Assembly (NCBI GenBank): GCA_021771675.1
Contig: JAETOP010000095.1
Location: 1 to 14,685 of the forward strand
Source of the DNA: Oscillospiraceae bacterium
GTDB taxonomy: Bacteria > Bacillota_A > Clostridia > Oscillospirales > Oscillospiraceae
Direction of reading: 5' to 3'
DNA: 14,685 nucleotides
A program made the position numbers and the translations under genes. Below, in pieces: positions 7,115-13,557 of this stretch. Numbering within the stretch: the stretch's first letter is position 1; each line of letters begins with the position of its first letter. The notes beneath the pieces were generated by a model, which was not told where the DNA came from, did no database searches, and saw only the letters and a list, made by a program, of their open reading frames with translations.

Positions 7115-9397
7115 TCATTCCTTCCCCAAAGCAATCTGCTCCGGGGTGATGGGGAGCTCCCGGTGCCAGACGCCGGTGGCCCGGTAGATGGCGTGGGCCA
7201 GAGCCGGTGCCGGGGTGTTGATGACGATCTCTCCGATGGATTTTGCGCCGAAGGGGCCGCTGGGTTCATAGCTGTTTTCAAATTCCACCCGGAGCTTGCC
7301 CATATCCAACCGGGTGGGGAGCTTATACATCATAAAGGACCGCTCCGCCGGGCAGCCGCCCCGATAGGTCACGTTTTCCATCAGGGTGTGGCCAATGCCC
7401 TGGACGATGCCCCCTTCGGTCTGAATCCGGGCTAGGGCTGGGTTGATGGGGATGCCGCAGTCCACCACGGCCATGTAGTCCAGCACAGTTACCTTTCCCG
7501 TCAGCTTGTCCAGTTCAATCTCCACCATGCCCACCATATAGGGCGGGGGAGACACCGGGGAGGTGTGGGTGGCTGTGGCCTCGGGGGCGTGGGTGTTGAA
7601 CACCTGGCTCTTCACCCCCAGCTCCTGTGTGGTGACGGCTTCTTCGGTGGCGGGGCGAACCACCTTGCCGCCTTCAAATTCCAGCTCTTCCGCTTCGCAG
7701 CCCAGAATGTCGGCGGCAATGCGGCAGAGCTGTTTTTTCAGCTTCTCACAGGCCAGTTCCACCGCTTTGCCGGTGAGGTAGGTAGTGGAGGAGGCATAGG
7801 AGCCGGAGTCGTAGGGGGAGGCGTCGGTGTCCGCACCAAATACCGCCACCTGATCCACGCTGCACTCCATGTTCTCCGCCACCATCTGAGCCAGAATGGT
7901 ATCGCAGCCCGTGCCCATGTCCGCCGCGCCGATGAGCAGATTGTAGCTGCCCTCCTCGGTGAGCTTGACGGTGGCGGAGCCCACGTCCACGCCGGAGATA
8001 CAGGAGCCCTGCATGGCCATGGCCACTCCGGCGGCCCGAACCTTGCCGTTCCCCATATCCCGCACCGGATATTTTTCCTCCCAGCGGAACATCCGGCGGC
8101 AGTGGTCCATACATTGCTCCAAAGCGCAGGCGCTGGCCTGCTCGCCGTAATAGGCGGGCATCACCATTCCCTGGCGCACCATGTTTTTGTCCCGGAGCAC
8201 CGTGGGGTCCATGCCCAGCTTCTCTGCCAGCTCGTTGACCATGGATTCCAGGGCGAAAATTCCCTGGGTGGCTCCATAGCCCCGGTAGGCCCCGGCGGAC
8301 TGGAGATTGGTATACACCACGTCGTAGCCAAACCGGTAGGCTTCCAGGCCGCCGGTGTACAGCGGGATGGATTTGTGGCCGGACAGGCCCACCGTGGTGG
8401 GGCCGTGCTCGCCGTAGGCCCCGGTGTTGGACAGGGTATACAGGTCCAGAGCCCGGATTTTCCCCTCTTTGCTGGCCCCCAGGCGGACATTGATCTGCAT
8501 TTCATGCCGGGGGGAACCGGCGATCTGACACTCCTCCCGGGTATAAATAAGACGGCTGGGGCGGCCCGTTTTCCAGGTAACGAAGGCGGGGTAGACCTCG
8601 CACACGGCGGTCTGCTTGGCCCCAAAGCCGCCGCCGATCCGGGGCTTCTCCACCCGAACCTGGCTCTTGGGGATGCCCAGGGCGGCGGCGATGATCCGGC
8701 GGCAGTGGAACACAATCTGGGTGGAGGATACCACATGCAGCCGCCCATAGCGGTCAATGTCGCAGTAGGTGCGGAAGGTCTCCATCATGGCCTGGTTGAA
8801 GGCCTTGGTGTGGAAGCTGTGCTCCAGAACGATGTCACAGCGCTCCATCACCGCATCCACGTCTCCCTGGCTGCAGGTGTCGCTGGCCACCAGGTTGCGC
8901 CGGTTGTCCCCACCCACAGGGCAGGGCGGGAACCAGTCCTCCTCCGGGTGAACCAAAACCCGGTTATCCTTTGCGGTGCGGAAATCCAGCACCGGCTCCA
9001 AAATCTGATAGCTAACTTTAATGAGCTTCATGGCCTTCAGGGCGGCCTTCTCCGTCTCGGCGGCGATGATGGCTACCACGTCCCCCACGAAGCGGACATG
9101 CCGGTCGATGATCAGCCGGTCATAGGGTGAGGGCTCGGGGTAGGTCTGACCGGCGATGGTAAACCGGTTTTGGGGTACATCCTCCCAGGTAAAAATCTCC
9201 ACCACCCCCGGCACCTTTTTGGCGGCGGCGGTGCCCACGGATTCCACAATGGCGTTGGGGTGGGGACTGCGCAGCAGCTTCACCACCAGGGCATCCGGGG
9301 TTACATCTTCGGTATAAACGGGCTTGCCCAGCAGAAGCTGCATGGAATCCTTCTTCCGGATGGGCTGGCCCACGGTTTTCAGTTCTTTCTTTTCCAT
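7115..9397 (-). CDS. Xanthine dehydrogenase-family protein, molybdopterin-binding (Mo) subunit
   Basis: The catalytic subunit of a three-subunit molybdenum hydroxylase, which hydroxylates a carbon of an N-heterocycle or aldehyde using water. At 760 aa it is typical of separate Mo subunits. Seen motifs are GGGFGAKQ at 255-262 (Mo-cofactor loop), AYRGYGATQ at 370-378 with R372 at the position used by xanthine dehydrogenases to hold substrate, and GAKSIGE at 717-723, where E723 is the catalytic base. Q262 replaces the substrate-binding glutamate of bovine xanthine dehydrogenase; I recall Gln there in some bacterial three-subunit enzymes such as E. coli XdhA. A purine substrate is plausible and fits the nearby purine nucleoside phosphorylase, but other heterocycles are possible. 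ATG 9397 has GAGGAAG upstream, 9 nt after the Fe-S gene stop. It is last in the operon. No XdhC-like cofactor chaperone is in the window. Confidence 0.92.
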   Translation of the reverse strand: MEKKELKTVGQPIRKKDSMQLLLGKPVYTEDVTPDALVVKLLRSPHPNAIVESVGTAAAKKVPGVVEIFTWEDVPQNRFTIAGQTYPEPSPYDRLIIDRHVRFVGDVVAIIAAETEKAALKAMKLIKVSYQILEPVLDFRTAKDNRVLVHPEEDWFPPCPVGGDNRRNLVASDTCSQGDVDAVMERCDIVLEHSFHTKAFNQAMMETFRTYCDIDRYGRLHVVSSTQIVFHCRRIIAAALGIPKSQVRVEKPRIGGGFGAKQTAVCEVYPAFVTWKTGRPSRLIYTREECQIAGSPRHEMQINVRLGASKEGKIRALDLYTLSNTGAYGEHGPTTVGLSGHKSIPLYTGGLEAYRFGYDVVYTNLQSAGAYRGYGATQGIFALESMVNELAEKLGMDPTVLRDKNMVRQGMVMPAYYGEQASACALEQCMDHCRRMFRWEEKYPVRDMGNGKVRAAGVAMAMQGSCISGVDVGSATVKLTEEGSYNLLIGAADMGTGCDTILAQMVAENMECSVDQVAVFGADTDASPYDSGSYASSTTYLTGKAVELACEKLKKQLCRIAADILGCEAEELEFEGGKVVRPATEEAVTTQELGVKSQVFNTHAPEATATHTSPVSPPPYMVGMVEIELDKLTGKVTVLDYMAVVDCGIPINPALARIQTEGGIVQGIGHTLMENVTYRGGCPAERSFMMYKLPTRLDMGKLRVEFENSYEPSGPFGAKSIGEIVINTPAPALAHAIYRATGVWHRELPITPEQIALGKE

Positions 9398-9406
9398 TGG
9401 TCTTCC

Positions 9407-9859
9407 TCACTTGCGGCTGTTCAGGAAATTCCGGATGCCCCGGAGCTGGCCGTCATAGCCGGAGCAGCGGCACAGGTTTCCGGCCAGATACTGGCGGATT
9501 TCATCATCCGTGGGGTCGGGATTTTCCCGGAGCAGAGCGATGGTATTCATTACAAAGCCGGGATTGCAGAAGCCGCATTGATCGGCCCCCTGGTCGGCGA
9601 TGAAGCCCACGAACTCCCTGGCCTCCTCCTGTAGGCCCTCCAAAGTCTGCACATGATGCCCCGCCGCCCGGGCGGCCAGGACGGAGCAGGACAGGATGGG
9701 CTTCCCATCCAGCAATACGGTGCACAGGCCGCAGTTTGAAGTTTCACAGCCCCGCTTCACGCTGTAGTAGCCCCGGCTTCTCAGAAAGTCAATGAGTAGC
9801 AGATCGGCGTCAATGTGGTCAGAGACAAGCCTGCCGTTTAAGTTCAGCTGAATTTCCAT
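9407..9859 (-). CDS. Xanthine dehydrogenase-family [2Fe-2S] subunit
   Basis: The electron-transfer subunit that carries electrons from the Mo centre to FAD. The 150-aa protein has both clusters. The plant-ferredoxin-type N-terminal one has C38-x4-C43-x2-C46-x11-C58 (GCETSNCGLC...LSC). The C-terminal helical one has C95-x2-C98 (CGFC) and C130-x-C132 (CRC). All eight ligands are intact. The start is ATG 9859, placed 8 nt after GGAGGG and overlapping the FAD-subunit stop as TGATG. An in-frame TTG at 9862 would add one residue but has no advantage. It is the middle gene of the three-subunit operon, 9 nt before the Mo subunit. Confidence 0.94.
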   Translation of the reverse strand: MEIQLNLNGRLVSDHIDADLLLIDFLRSRGYYSVKRGCETSNCGLCTVLLDGKPILSCSVLAARAAGHHVQTLEGLQEEAREFVGFIADQGADQCGFCNPGFVMNTIALLRENPDPTDDEIRQYLAGNLCRCSGYDGQLRGIRNFLNSRK

Positions 9860-10617
9860 CAATCCATCCCTCCAATCTCGTCCAGTCCCCGCTGGGTCAG
9901 CACCCGAATCAAATGGGTGCGGTAGGCGGCGCTGCCCCGGATATTGCTGCCGGTGGGAACCTGCTCCGCCACAGCGGCGGCGAATCCCTGGGGGGAGGTT
10001 CCCCGGATGAGTATGGCTCTGCCCGGCCTGGCGCCCACGGCGGCACGGTACTCCCCGGGGCGGGCGGACAGGGCGCAGGTAATCACCGGGAAATCCGTCC
10101 GCTGAATCCGCATGGCCTGGTAGCAGAAGCGGCCGGGAACCTTTTTTACAATGAGCCGCACCAGAATGTCCCGGTCGGGCTTTCTTTTCGTGAATTCCTC
10201 CAGGGGGAGAATGCCGCCCTTGTACAGCTCCACATGGCAGTCCATGACCAGCAGCACCGTCAGCACGTCGGAAAAGCCGAACCGGCCCCAGACGCTGCCC
10301 CCCACCGTGGCCAGGTTCCGGAATTGAACCCCCACAATGTCCTGTACCGCTTTAGCAACGGCACCCTGGCAGTAGTCATTCAGCCCTGGGTGGAGCTCCA
10401 GCTGCCGCAGAGTGACCATGGCCCCGATGGAAAACTCCGCAGGAGTCTCCTCGATGGTGTTCAGCCCCAGATCGCACAGGTCGATGGCTGTCTGCACAGA
10501 GCCCCGGCTCATTTTCAGCCAGAGCATTCCGCCAATCACCCGGTTCCGTTTCTTCTGATTCAGCTCCCAGGCCTCTTCCAGACTCTGAGCCCGGACGTAG
10601 TTTTGTATGGTAAACAT
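9859..10617 (-). CDS. Xanthine dehydrogenase-family FAD-binding subunit
   Basis: The CoxM/XdhB-type flavoprotein subunit, which passes electrons from the Fe-S clusters to NAD+ or another acceptor. From ATG 10617 it is 252 aa, somewhat shorter than the usual 280-290. Seen features are VIGGMLWLK at 27-35, where most relatives have an AGGTDL-type FAD loop; NLATVGGSVWGRFGFSD at 101-117, matching the second FAD motif; and a C-terminal domain from about 155, ending in GSAAYRTHLIRVL near 228-240. I chose ATG 10617 because AAGGAG lies 7 nt upstream. A start at 10656 would add 13 residues but would overlap the -10 region and has no ribosome binding site. It is first in the operon. The altered FAD loop suggests a divergent clade rather than a broken gene. 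Confidence 0.88.
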   Translation of the reverse strand: MFTIQNYVRAQSLEEAWELNQKKRNRVIGGMLWLKMSRGSVQTAIDLCDLGLNTIEETPAEFSIGAMVTLRQLELHPGLNDYCQGAVAKAVQDIVGVQFRNLATVGGSVWGRFGFSDVLTVLLVMDCHVELYKGGILPLEEFTKRKPDRDILVRLIVKKVPGRFCYQAMRIQRTDFPVITCALSARPGEYRAAVGARPGRAILIRGTSPQGFAAAVAEQVPTGSNIRGSAAYRTHLIRVLTQRGLDEIGGMD

Positions 10618-10646
10618 GGCGTCTCTCCTTGTATCTATATGACAAC

Positions 10647-10675
10647 AGTATACCATCTCCCGTTGATTTTTGGAA
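10647..10675 (-). promoter_or_regulatory. Candidate promoter of the Mo-hydroxylase operon
   Basis: On the minus strand, -10 TATACT (10652-10647) has a weak -35 TTCCAA (10675-10670, 3 of 6 matches) at a 17-nt spacing. The predicted start near 10640 leaves a leader of about 23 nt before ATG 10617. The poor -35 box suggests dependence on an activator or low basal expression. Confidence 0.5.
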
Positions 10676-10691
10676 TAGGAAATGGTATACT
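10663..10691 (+). promoter_or_regulatory. Sigma-A promoter of the ABC importer operon
   Basis: The -35 TTGATT (10663-10668), a 17-nt spacer and the -10 TATACT (10686-10691) give a good promoter. The start site would fall near 10697-10698, directly before the hairpin at 10701-10727. A second, weaker candidate (TTGCCG at 10741-10746, 16 nt, TATAAC at 10763-10768) would leave a leader too short to keep the ribosome binding site. Confidence 0.7.
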
Positions 10692-10700
10692 TTTTGGTGT

Positions 10701-10734
10701 AATTTGAAGCGACCTGCGCTTCAAATTGTAATTT
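10701..10734. repeat. Hairpin repeat, second copy, in the importer leader
   Basis: A perfect 11-bp stem (10701-10711/10717-10727) closes a 5-nt loop and continues into GTAATTT. The same core recurs at 155-184: GAAGCG, a CCTG-containing loop, CGCTTC, then AAATT-2nt-AATTT, with only three differences (one in the loop, two in the AAATT-NN-AATTT centre). The distal 12-mer reads AAATTGTAATTT here and AAATTACAATTT at 173-184, which are reverse complements of each other. There is no T-run directly after the stem, so it is not a simple terminator. It would be the very 5' end of the importer mRNA. Confidence 0.6.
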
Positions 10735-10786
10735 ATCTGTTTGCCGTTTCGCACATTTTCAATATAACAAAGAAAGGAAAATCACT

Positions 10787-11767
10787 ATGAAAAAACTGCT
10801 TTCCCTGCTGCTGGCCCTGAGTCTGCTGCTGAGCCTGAGCGTCTGCGTCCTGGGGGAGGGAATCACCCTCACCGACCAGACCGGACGTCAGCTGACTCTG
10901 GCGGAAACGCCGGGACGGATTGTCAGCGGCTACTACATTTCCAGCAGCGCCCTTATCGCTCTGGGATTGGAGGACAAGCTGGTGGGCATCGAGGCCAAGG
11001 CGGGCACCCGGCCCATTTACGCCCGTAGTGCCCCGGCGCTGATGGAGCTGCCCAGTGTGGGCACCGCCAAGGAATTTGATTTGGAGGGCTGCGTCGCCCT
11101 GAAGCCGGAGCTGGTGATTCTTCCCGCCAAGCTGAAATCCGCCGCCGAAACCCTGGAGAGCCTGGGCATCCCGGTGCTGCTGGTGAATCCGGAAAGCCAG
11201 CAGCAGATGGAGCAGATGGTTTCCCTGCTGGGGCAGGCCACCGGCACCCAGGGCCGGGCGGAGGCGCTGCTGAGCTTCATCGCCGGGCAGCGGGAAAACC
11301 TGGAGACGCTGCTGGCGGAGGGCGAAAAGCCCCGGGTGTACCTGGCGGGGAATTCTTCCCTGCTCTGCACCGCCGGCGCCGGGATGTACCAGTCCGACAT
11401 GATGCTCCTGGCCGGGGGAGAGAACGTGGCCGCCGGGATTGCGGACACCTACTGGGCCGACATCAGCTATGAGCAGCTGCTGGCCTGGAACCCGGATTAC
11501 ATCGTTCTGGCCTCCGACGCCTCCTACACCGTGGAGGAGGTGCTGGCCGACCCCAATCTGGCCGACTGCGCCGCAGTGAAAAATGGCAATGTTCTTCGGC
11601 TCCCCGGCGACGCCGAGGCCTGGGACAGCCCGGTGCCCGGGGGCATCCTGGGCTCGGTGTGGCTGGCCTCCGCCCTCCATCCCCACCGGATGAGCCCGGA
11701 AGACCGGGACGCCATCATCAATCAGTTCTACGAAACCTTCTATGGCTTCCGCTACTGTGAGGACTGA
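10787..11767 (+). CDS. ABC importer substrate-binding protein, FecB/BtuF-like (helical-backbone metal receptor)
   Basis: The extracytoplasmic receptor of a FecCD-type importer; such systems carry iron-siderophores, haem, cobalamin, molybdate/tungstate or other metal compounds. The 326-aa protein has a basic start (MKK), a hydrophobic core at 4-22, and a mature part with the Peripla_BP_2 pattern (GRIVSGYY near 43-50, ALKPELVIL near 104-112, WNPDYIVLAS at 234-243). The late segment AEAWDSPVPGGILGSVWLA (276-294) is shared by clostridial members as I recall them. C20 follows LSV, which is a poor lipobox, so cleavage after VLG (21-23) by signal peptidase I may occur instead. ATG 10787 has AAAGGA 8 nt upstream. 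It is first in the operon with the permease and ATPase. The ligand is unknown; divergence from a molybdoenzyme makes molybdate/tungstate a candidate. Confidence 0.88.
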   Translation: MKKLLSLLLALSLLLSLSVCVLGEGITLTDQTGRQLTLAETPGRIVSGYYISSSALIALGLEDKLVGIEAKAGTRPIYARSAPALMELPSVGTAKEFDLEGCVALKPELVILPAKLKSAAETLESLGIPVLLVNPESQQQMEQMVSLLGQATGTQGRAEALLSFIAGQRENLETLLAEGEKPRVYLAGNSSLLCTAGAGMYQSDMMLLAGGENVAAGIADTYWADISYEQLLAWNPDYIVLASDASYTVEEVLADPNLADCAAVKNGNVLRLPGDAEAWDSPVPGGILGSVWLASALHPHRMSPEDRDAIINQFYETFYGFRYCED

Positions 11768-12725
11768 CCGCCGGAACGTCCTTCTCGCCGGGCTGCTCCT
11801 GGCGCTGCTGGCAGCGGCGGGGCTGTTTGTGGGGAAATTCCCCATCACCCTGGAGGGGCTTCTGGGGGGAGACGATTTGCAGCGCCGGGTTTTCTGCACC
11901 CTCCGACTGGCCCGGGTGGCGGTGGGAGTTGTGGGGGGCTTTGCCCTGGGGGTAGCCGGGTTCGTGTTCCAGACGGTGTTCCGCAATCCTCTGGCCGCCC
12001 CGGACGTCATCGGCGTGTCCTCCGGGGCCAGTGCCGGGGCGGCGGCGGGGATTCTCTTCTTCGGCTCCGCCGGGGCGGTGACGGGGTGCGCCTTTTTTGG
12101 GGCTCTGGCGACGGTGGCGGCGGTTCTTGCCCTGGGGGCCCTGGACCCCGGCGGGAGGAAGCACACCATCGTCCTTTCCGGCATCGCCATTCACGCCCTG
12201 GCCCAGACCGCTCTGATGTGCCTGAAGCTGACGGCGGACCCGGAGCGGGAGCTGGCCTCCATTGAATACTGGATGATGGGCAGCCTCAGCGACATCAGCG
12301 CCCACCGACTGGGGGGCAATTTGACCCTGTGCCTGCTGTGCCTGGGGGTGCTCTTCGCCCTGCACCGGCAGATCATCCTGCTGTCGGCGGAGGAGGGGGA
12401 GGCCAGAATGCTGGGGGTCAGCGTGGGTAGGCTCCGGCTTCTGGTGCTGATGACCGCCACCCTGGCGGTTTCCGCTGTGGTGAGCCTGACGGGACTGGTG
12501 AGCTTTGTGGGATTGCTGTCACCCCATGGGGCAAGGCTTTTGAACAAAGACAACCGCCCCGGCACCATGCTTCTGGCTGGGCTTCTGGGGGGGAGCCTCC
12601 TCTGTGGGGCGGACATTCTGGCCCGCACCCTGGGGAGCAGTGAGCTTCCCGTGAGCATTTTCACCAGCCTTGTGGGGGCCCCGGTGCTGGTGTATCTGGC
12701 GGTGGGCAGGAGGAGCCGGGTATGA
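11742..12725 (+). CDS. ABC importer permease, FecCD/BtuC family
   Basis: The inner-membrane channel subunit, working as a homodimer with the binding protein and ATPase encoded on either side. The 327-aa length is normal, and the protein is mostly hydrophobic with several membrane helices, the first at about 12-31. Family signatures are RNPLAAPDVIGVSSGAS at 81-97, a coupling segment EARMLGV at 221-227, GLVSFVGLLSPHGAR at 252-266, and ELPVSIFTSLVGAPVLVYL at 302-320. The gene overlaps the end of the binding-protein gene by 26 bp and its own stop overlaps the ATPase start as ATGA. No clear ribosome binding site precedes ATG 11742, and GTG 11757 is an in-frame alternative. Coupled translation from the upstream gene is likely. 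Glycine codons are mainly GGG, unlike the CODH operon. Confidence 0.92.
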   Translation: MASATVRTDRRNVLLAGLLLALLAAAGLFVGKFPITLEGLLGGDDLQRRVFCTLRLARVAVGVVGGFALGVAGFVFQTVFRNPLAAPDVIGVSSGASAGAAAGILFFGSAGAVTGCAFFGALATVAAVLALGALDPGGRKHTIVLSGIAIHALAQTALMCLKLTADPERELASIEYWMMGSLSDISAHRLGGNLTLCLLCLGVLFALHRQIILLSAEEGEARMLGVSVGRLRLLVLMTATLAVSAVVSLTGLVSFVGLLSPHGARLLNKDNRPGTMLLAGLLGGSLLCGADILARTLGSSELPVSIFTSLVGAPVLVYLAVGRRSRV

Positions 12726-13495
12726 GTCTTCTGGAAGTGAGGCACCTGTGTGCCGGTTACGGCAAAAAGCGGATTCTGGAGGATATTTCCTTCTCCCTGG
12801 CCCCCGGCGAGCTGGTGGGGGTGCTGGGGGAAAACGGCAGCGGCAAGACCACCCTGCTGAAAAGCGTCTGCGGCATTCAGCCCCATGAGGGAGCGTGCCT
12901 GCTGGGCGGGGAAAACCGGGAAAGCCTGTCTACCCGGCAGATTGCCCGGAAAATCAGCTATATCCCCCAGCGAAGCGGCATTTCCATCGACCTGTCCGCC
13001 CTGGAGGTGGTGCTTATGGGGTTCAATCCCCAGCTTCGGCTGCTGGAATACCCCGGTGCCGCCATGAAGCGGCGGGCTGGGCAGGCTCTGGAGGCGGTGG
13101 GGCTGGGAGGCCGGGGAGAAGAGAATTTCCAAAGCCTGAGCCAGGGCCAGCAGCAGCTTTGCATCCTGGCACGGACATTGGTGTCCCAGGCCGAGGTACT
13201 GCTGCTGGACGAGCCGGAGAGCGCCCTGGATTTCGGGGGCCGCTACAGGATGCTCGGGCAGCTCCAGAACTTTCTGGGCCAGGGAAGGGGAGCTCTGGTC
13301 ACCCTCCACGACCCCCAGCTGGCTCTGAACCGCTGCCACCGGCTGCTGCTGCTCTCCGGCGGGAAGCTGATGGGCGAAATCTTCCCGGGGAGGGACAGCT
13401 TGCAGGATATGGAGGCTGCATTGGAAAAGCTCTATGGCGGATTATCCCTTTTGCGGGTAAACGGCCAGTATGTGCTGATTCCAAATGCCAAATAA
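12722..13495 (+). CDS. ABC importer ATP-binding protein, FecE/BtuD-like
   Basis: The cytoplasmic ATPase that powers the importer. The 257-aa protein shows all core motifs: Walker A GENGSGKTT at 36-44, Q-loop Q83 in SYIPQ, a signature LSQGQQQ at 139-145 (a variant of LSGGQ), Walker B VLLLDEP at 159-165, and the H-loop histidine H196 in TLHDPQ. The ATG at 12722 overlaps the permease stop (ATGA), so it is translated from the same message. The C-terminus extends about 50 residues past the H-loop, as in vitamin B12 and iron-chelate ATPases. The Gln in the signature is a tolerated variation and does not suggest loss of activity. Confidence 0.94.
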   Translation: MSLLEVRHLCAGYGKKRILEDISFSLAPGELVGVLGENGSGKTTLLKSVCGIQPHEGACLLGGENRESLSTRQIARKISYIPQRSGISIDLSALEVVLMGFNPQLRLLEYPGAAMKRRAGQALEAVGLGGRGEENFQSLSQGQQQLCILARTLVSQAEVLLLDEPESALDFGGRYRMLGQLQNFLGQGRGALVTLHDPQLALNRCHRLLLLSGGKLMGEIFPGRDSLQDMEAALEKLYGGLSLLRVNGQYVLIPNAK

Positions 13496-13557
13496 ACGAA
13501 AGACCCACTGAGTATTGGCTTTCGACTCATACCAAAGCAAATAAAAGGAGGAACCCT
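13496..13557 (+). other. Gap between the importer ATPase and pnp, with a small hairpin
   Basis: The 62-nt gap holds CGAAAG (13497-13502) paired with CTTTCG (13519-13524) around a 16-nt loop, with no T-run. No convincing promoter is seen (a TTGGCT at 13515 lacks a matching -10 box), so pnp is probably read through from the importer operon. AAGGAGG (13545-13551) sits 6 nt before the pnp ATG and fixes its start. Confidence 0.45.

Larger units (their letters stand above)
10647..10691. promoter_or_regulatory. Symmetric control region between divergent operons (10-bp inverted repeat)
   Basis: AGTATACCAT (10647-10656) and its exact reverse complement ATGGTATACT (10682-10691) flank a 25-nt centre. 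Each arm contains the -10 box of one of the two divergent promoters, and each holds the small palindrome GTATAC. A single regulator binding both arms could control the molybdenum hydroxylase and the importer together. GTATAC-centred sites are reminiscent of GntR-family operators, but no regulator gene is in the window. Confidence 0.55.

Noticed and set aside
10741..10768. Second promoter (TTGCCG-N16-TATAAC) for the importer
   Set aside because: A start about 7 nt downstream would fall within the ribosome binding site, so it is unlikely to be the main promoter. TTGATT-N17-TATACT at 10663-10691 is better.
10733..12190. 485-aa minus-strand frame across the importer genes
   Set aside because: It covers parts of two well-supported plus-strand genes, and its sequence is low-complexity (Pro/Arg/Ala then Gly/Gln-rich).
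12895..13557. Upstream extension of the purine nucleoside phosphorylase frame
   Set aside because: The frame is open through the ATPase gene, but the translated part is Gly/Pro/Arg-rich noise. AAGGAGG and ATG at 13558 mark the real start.
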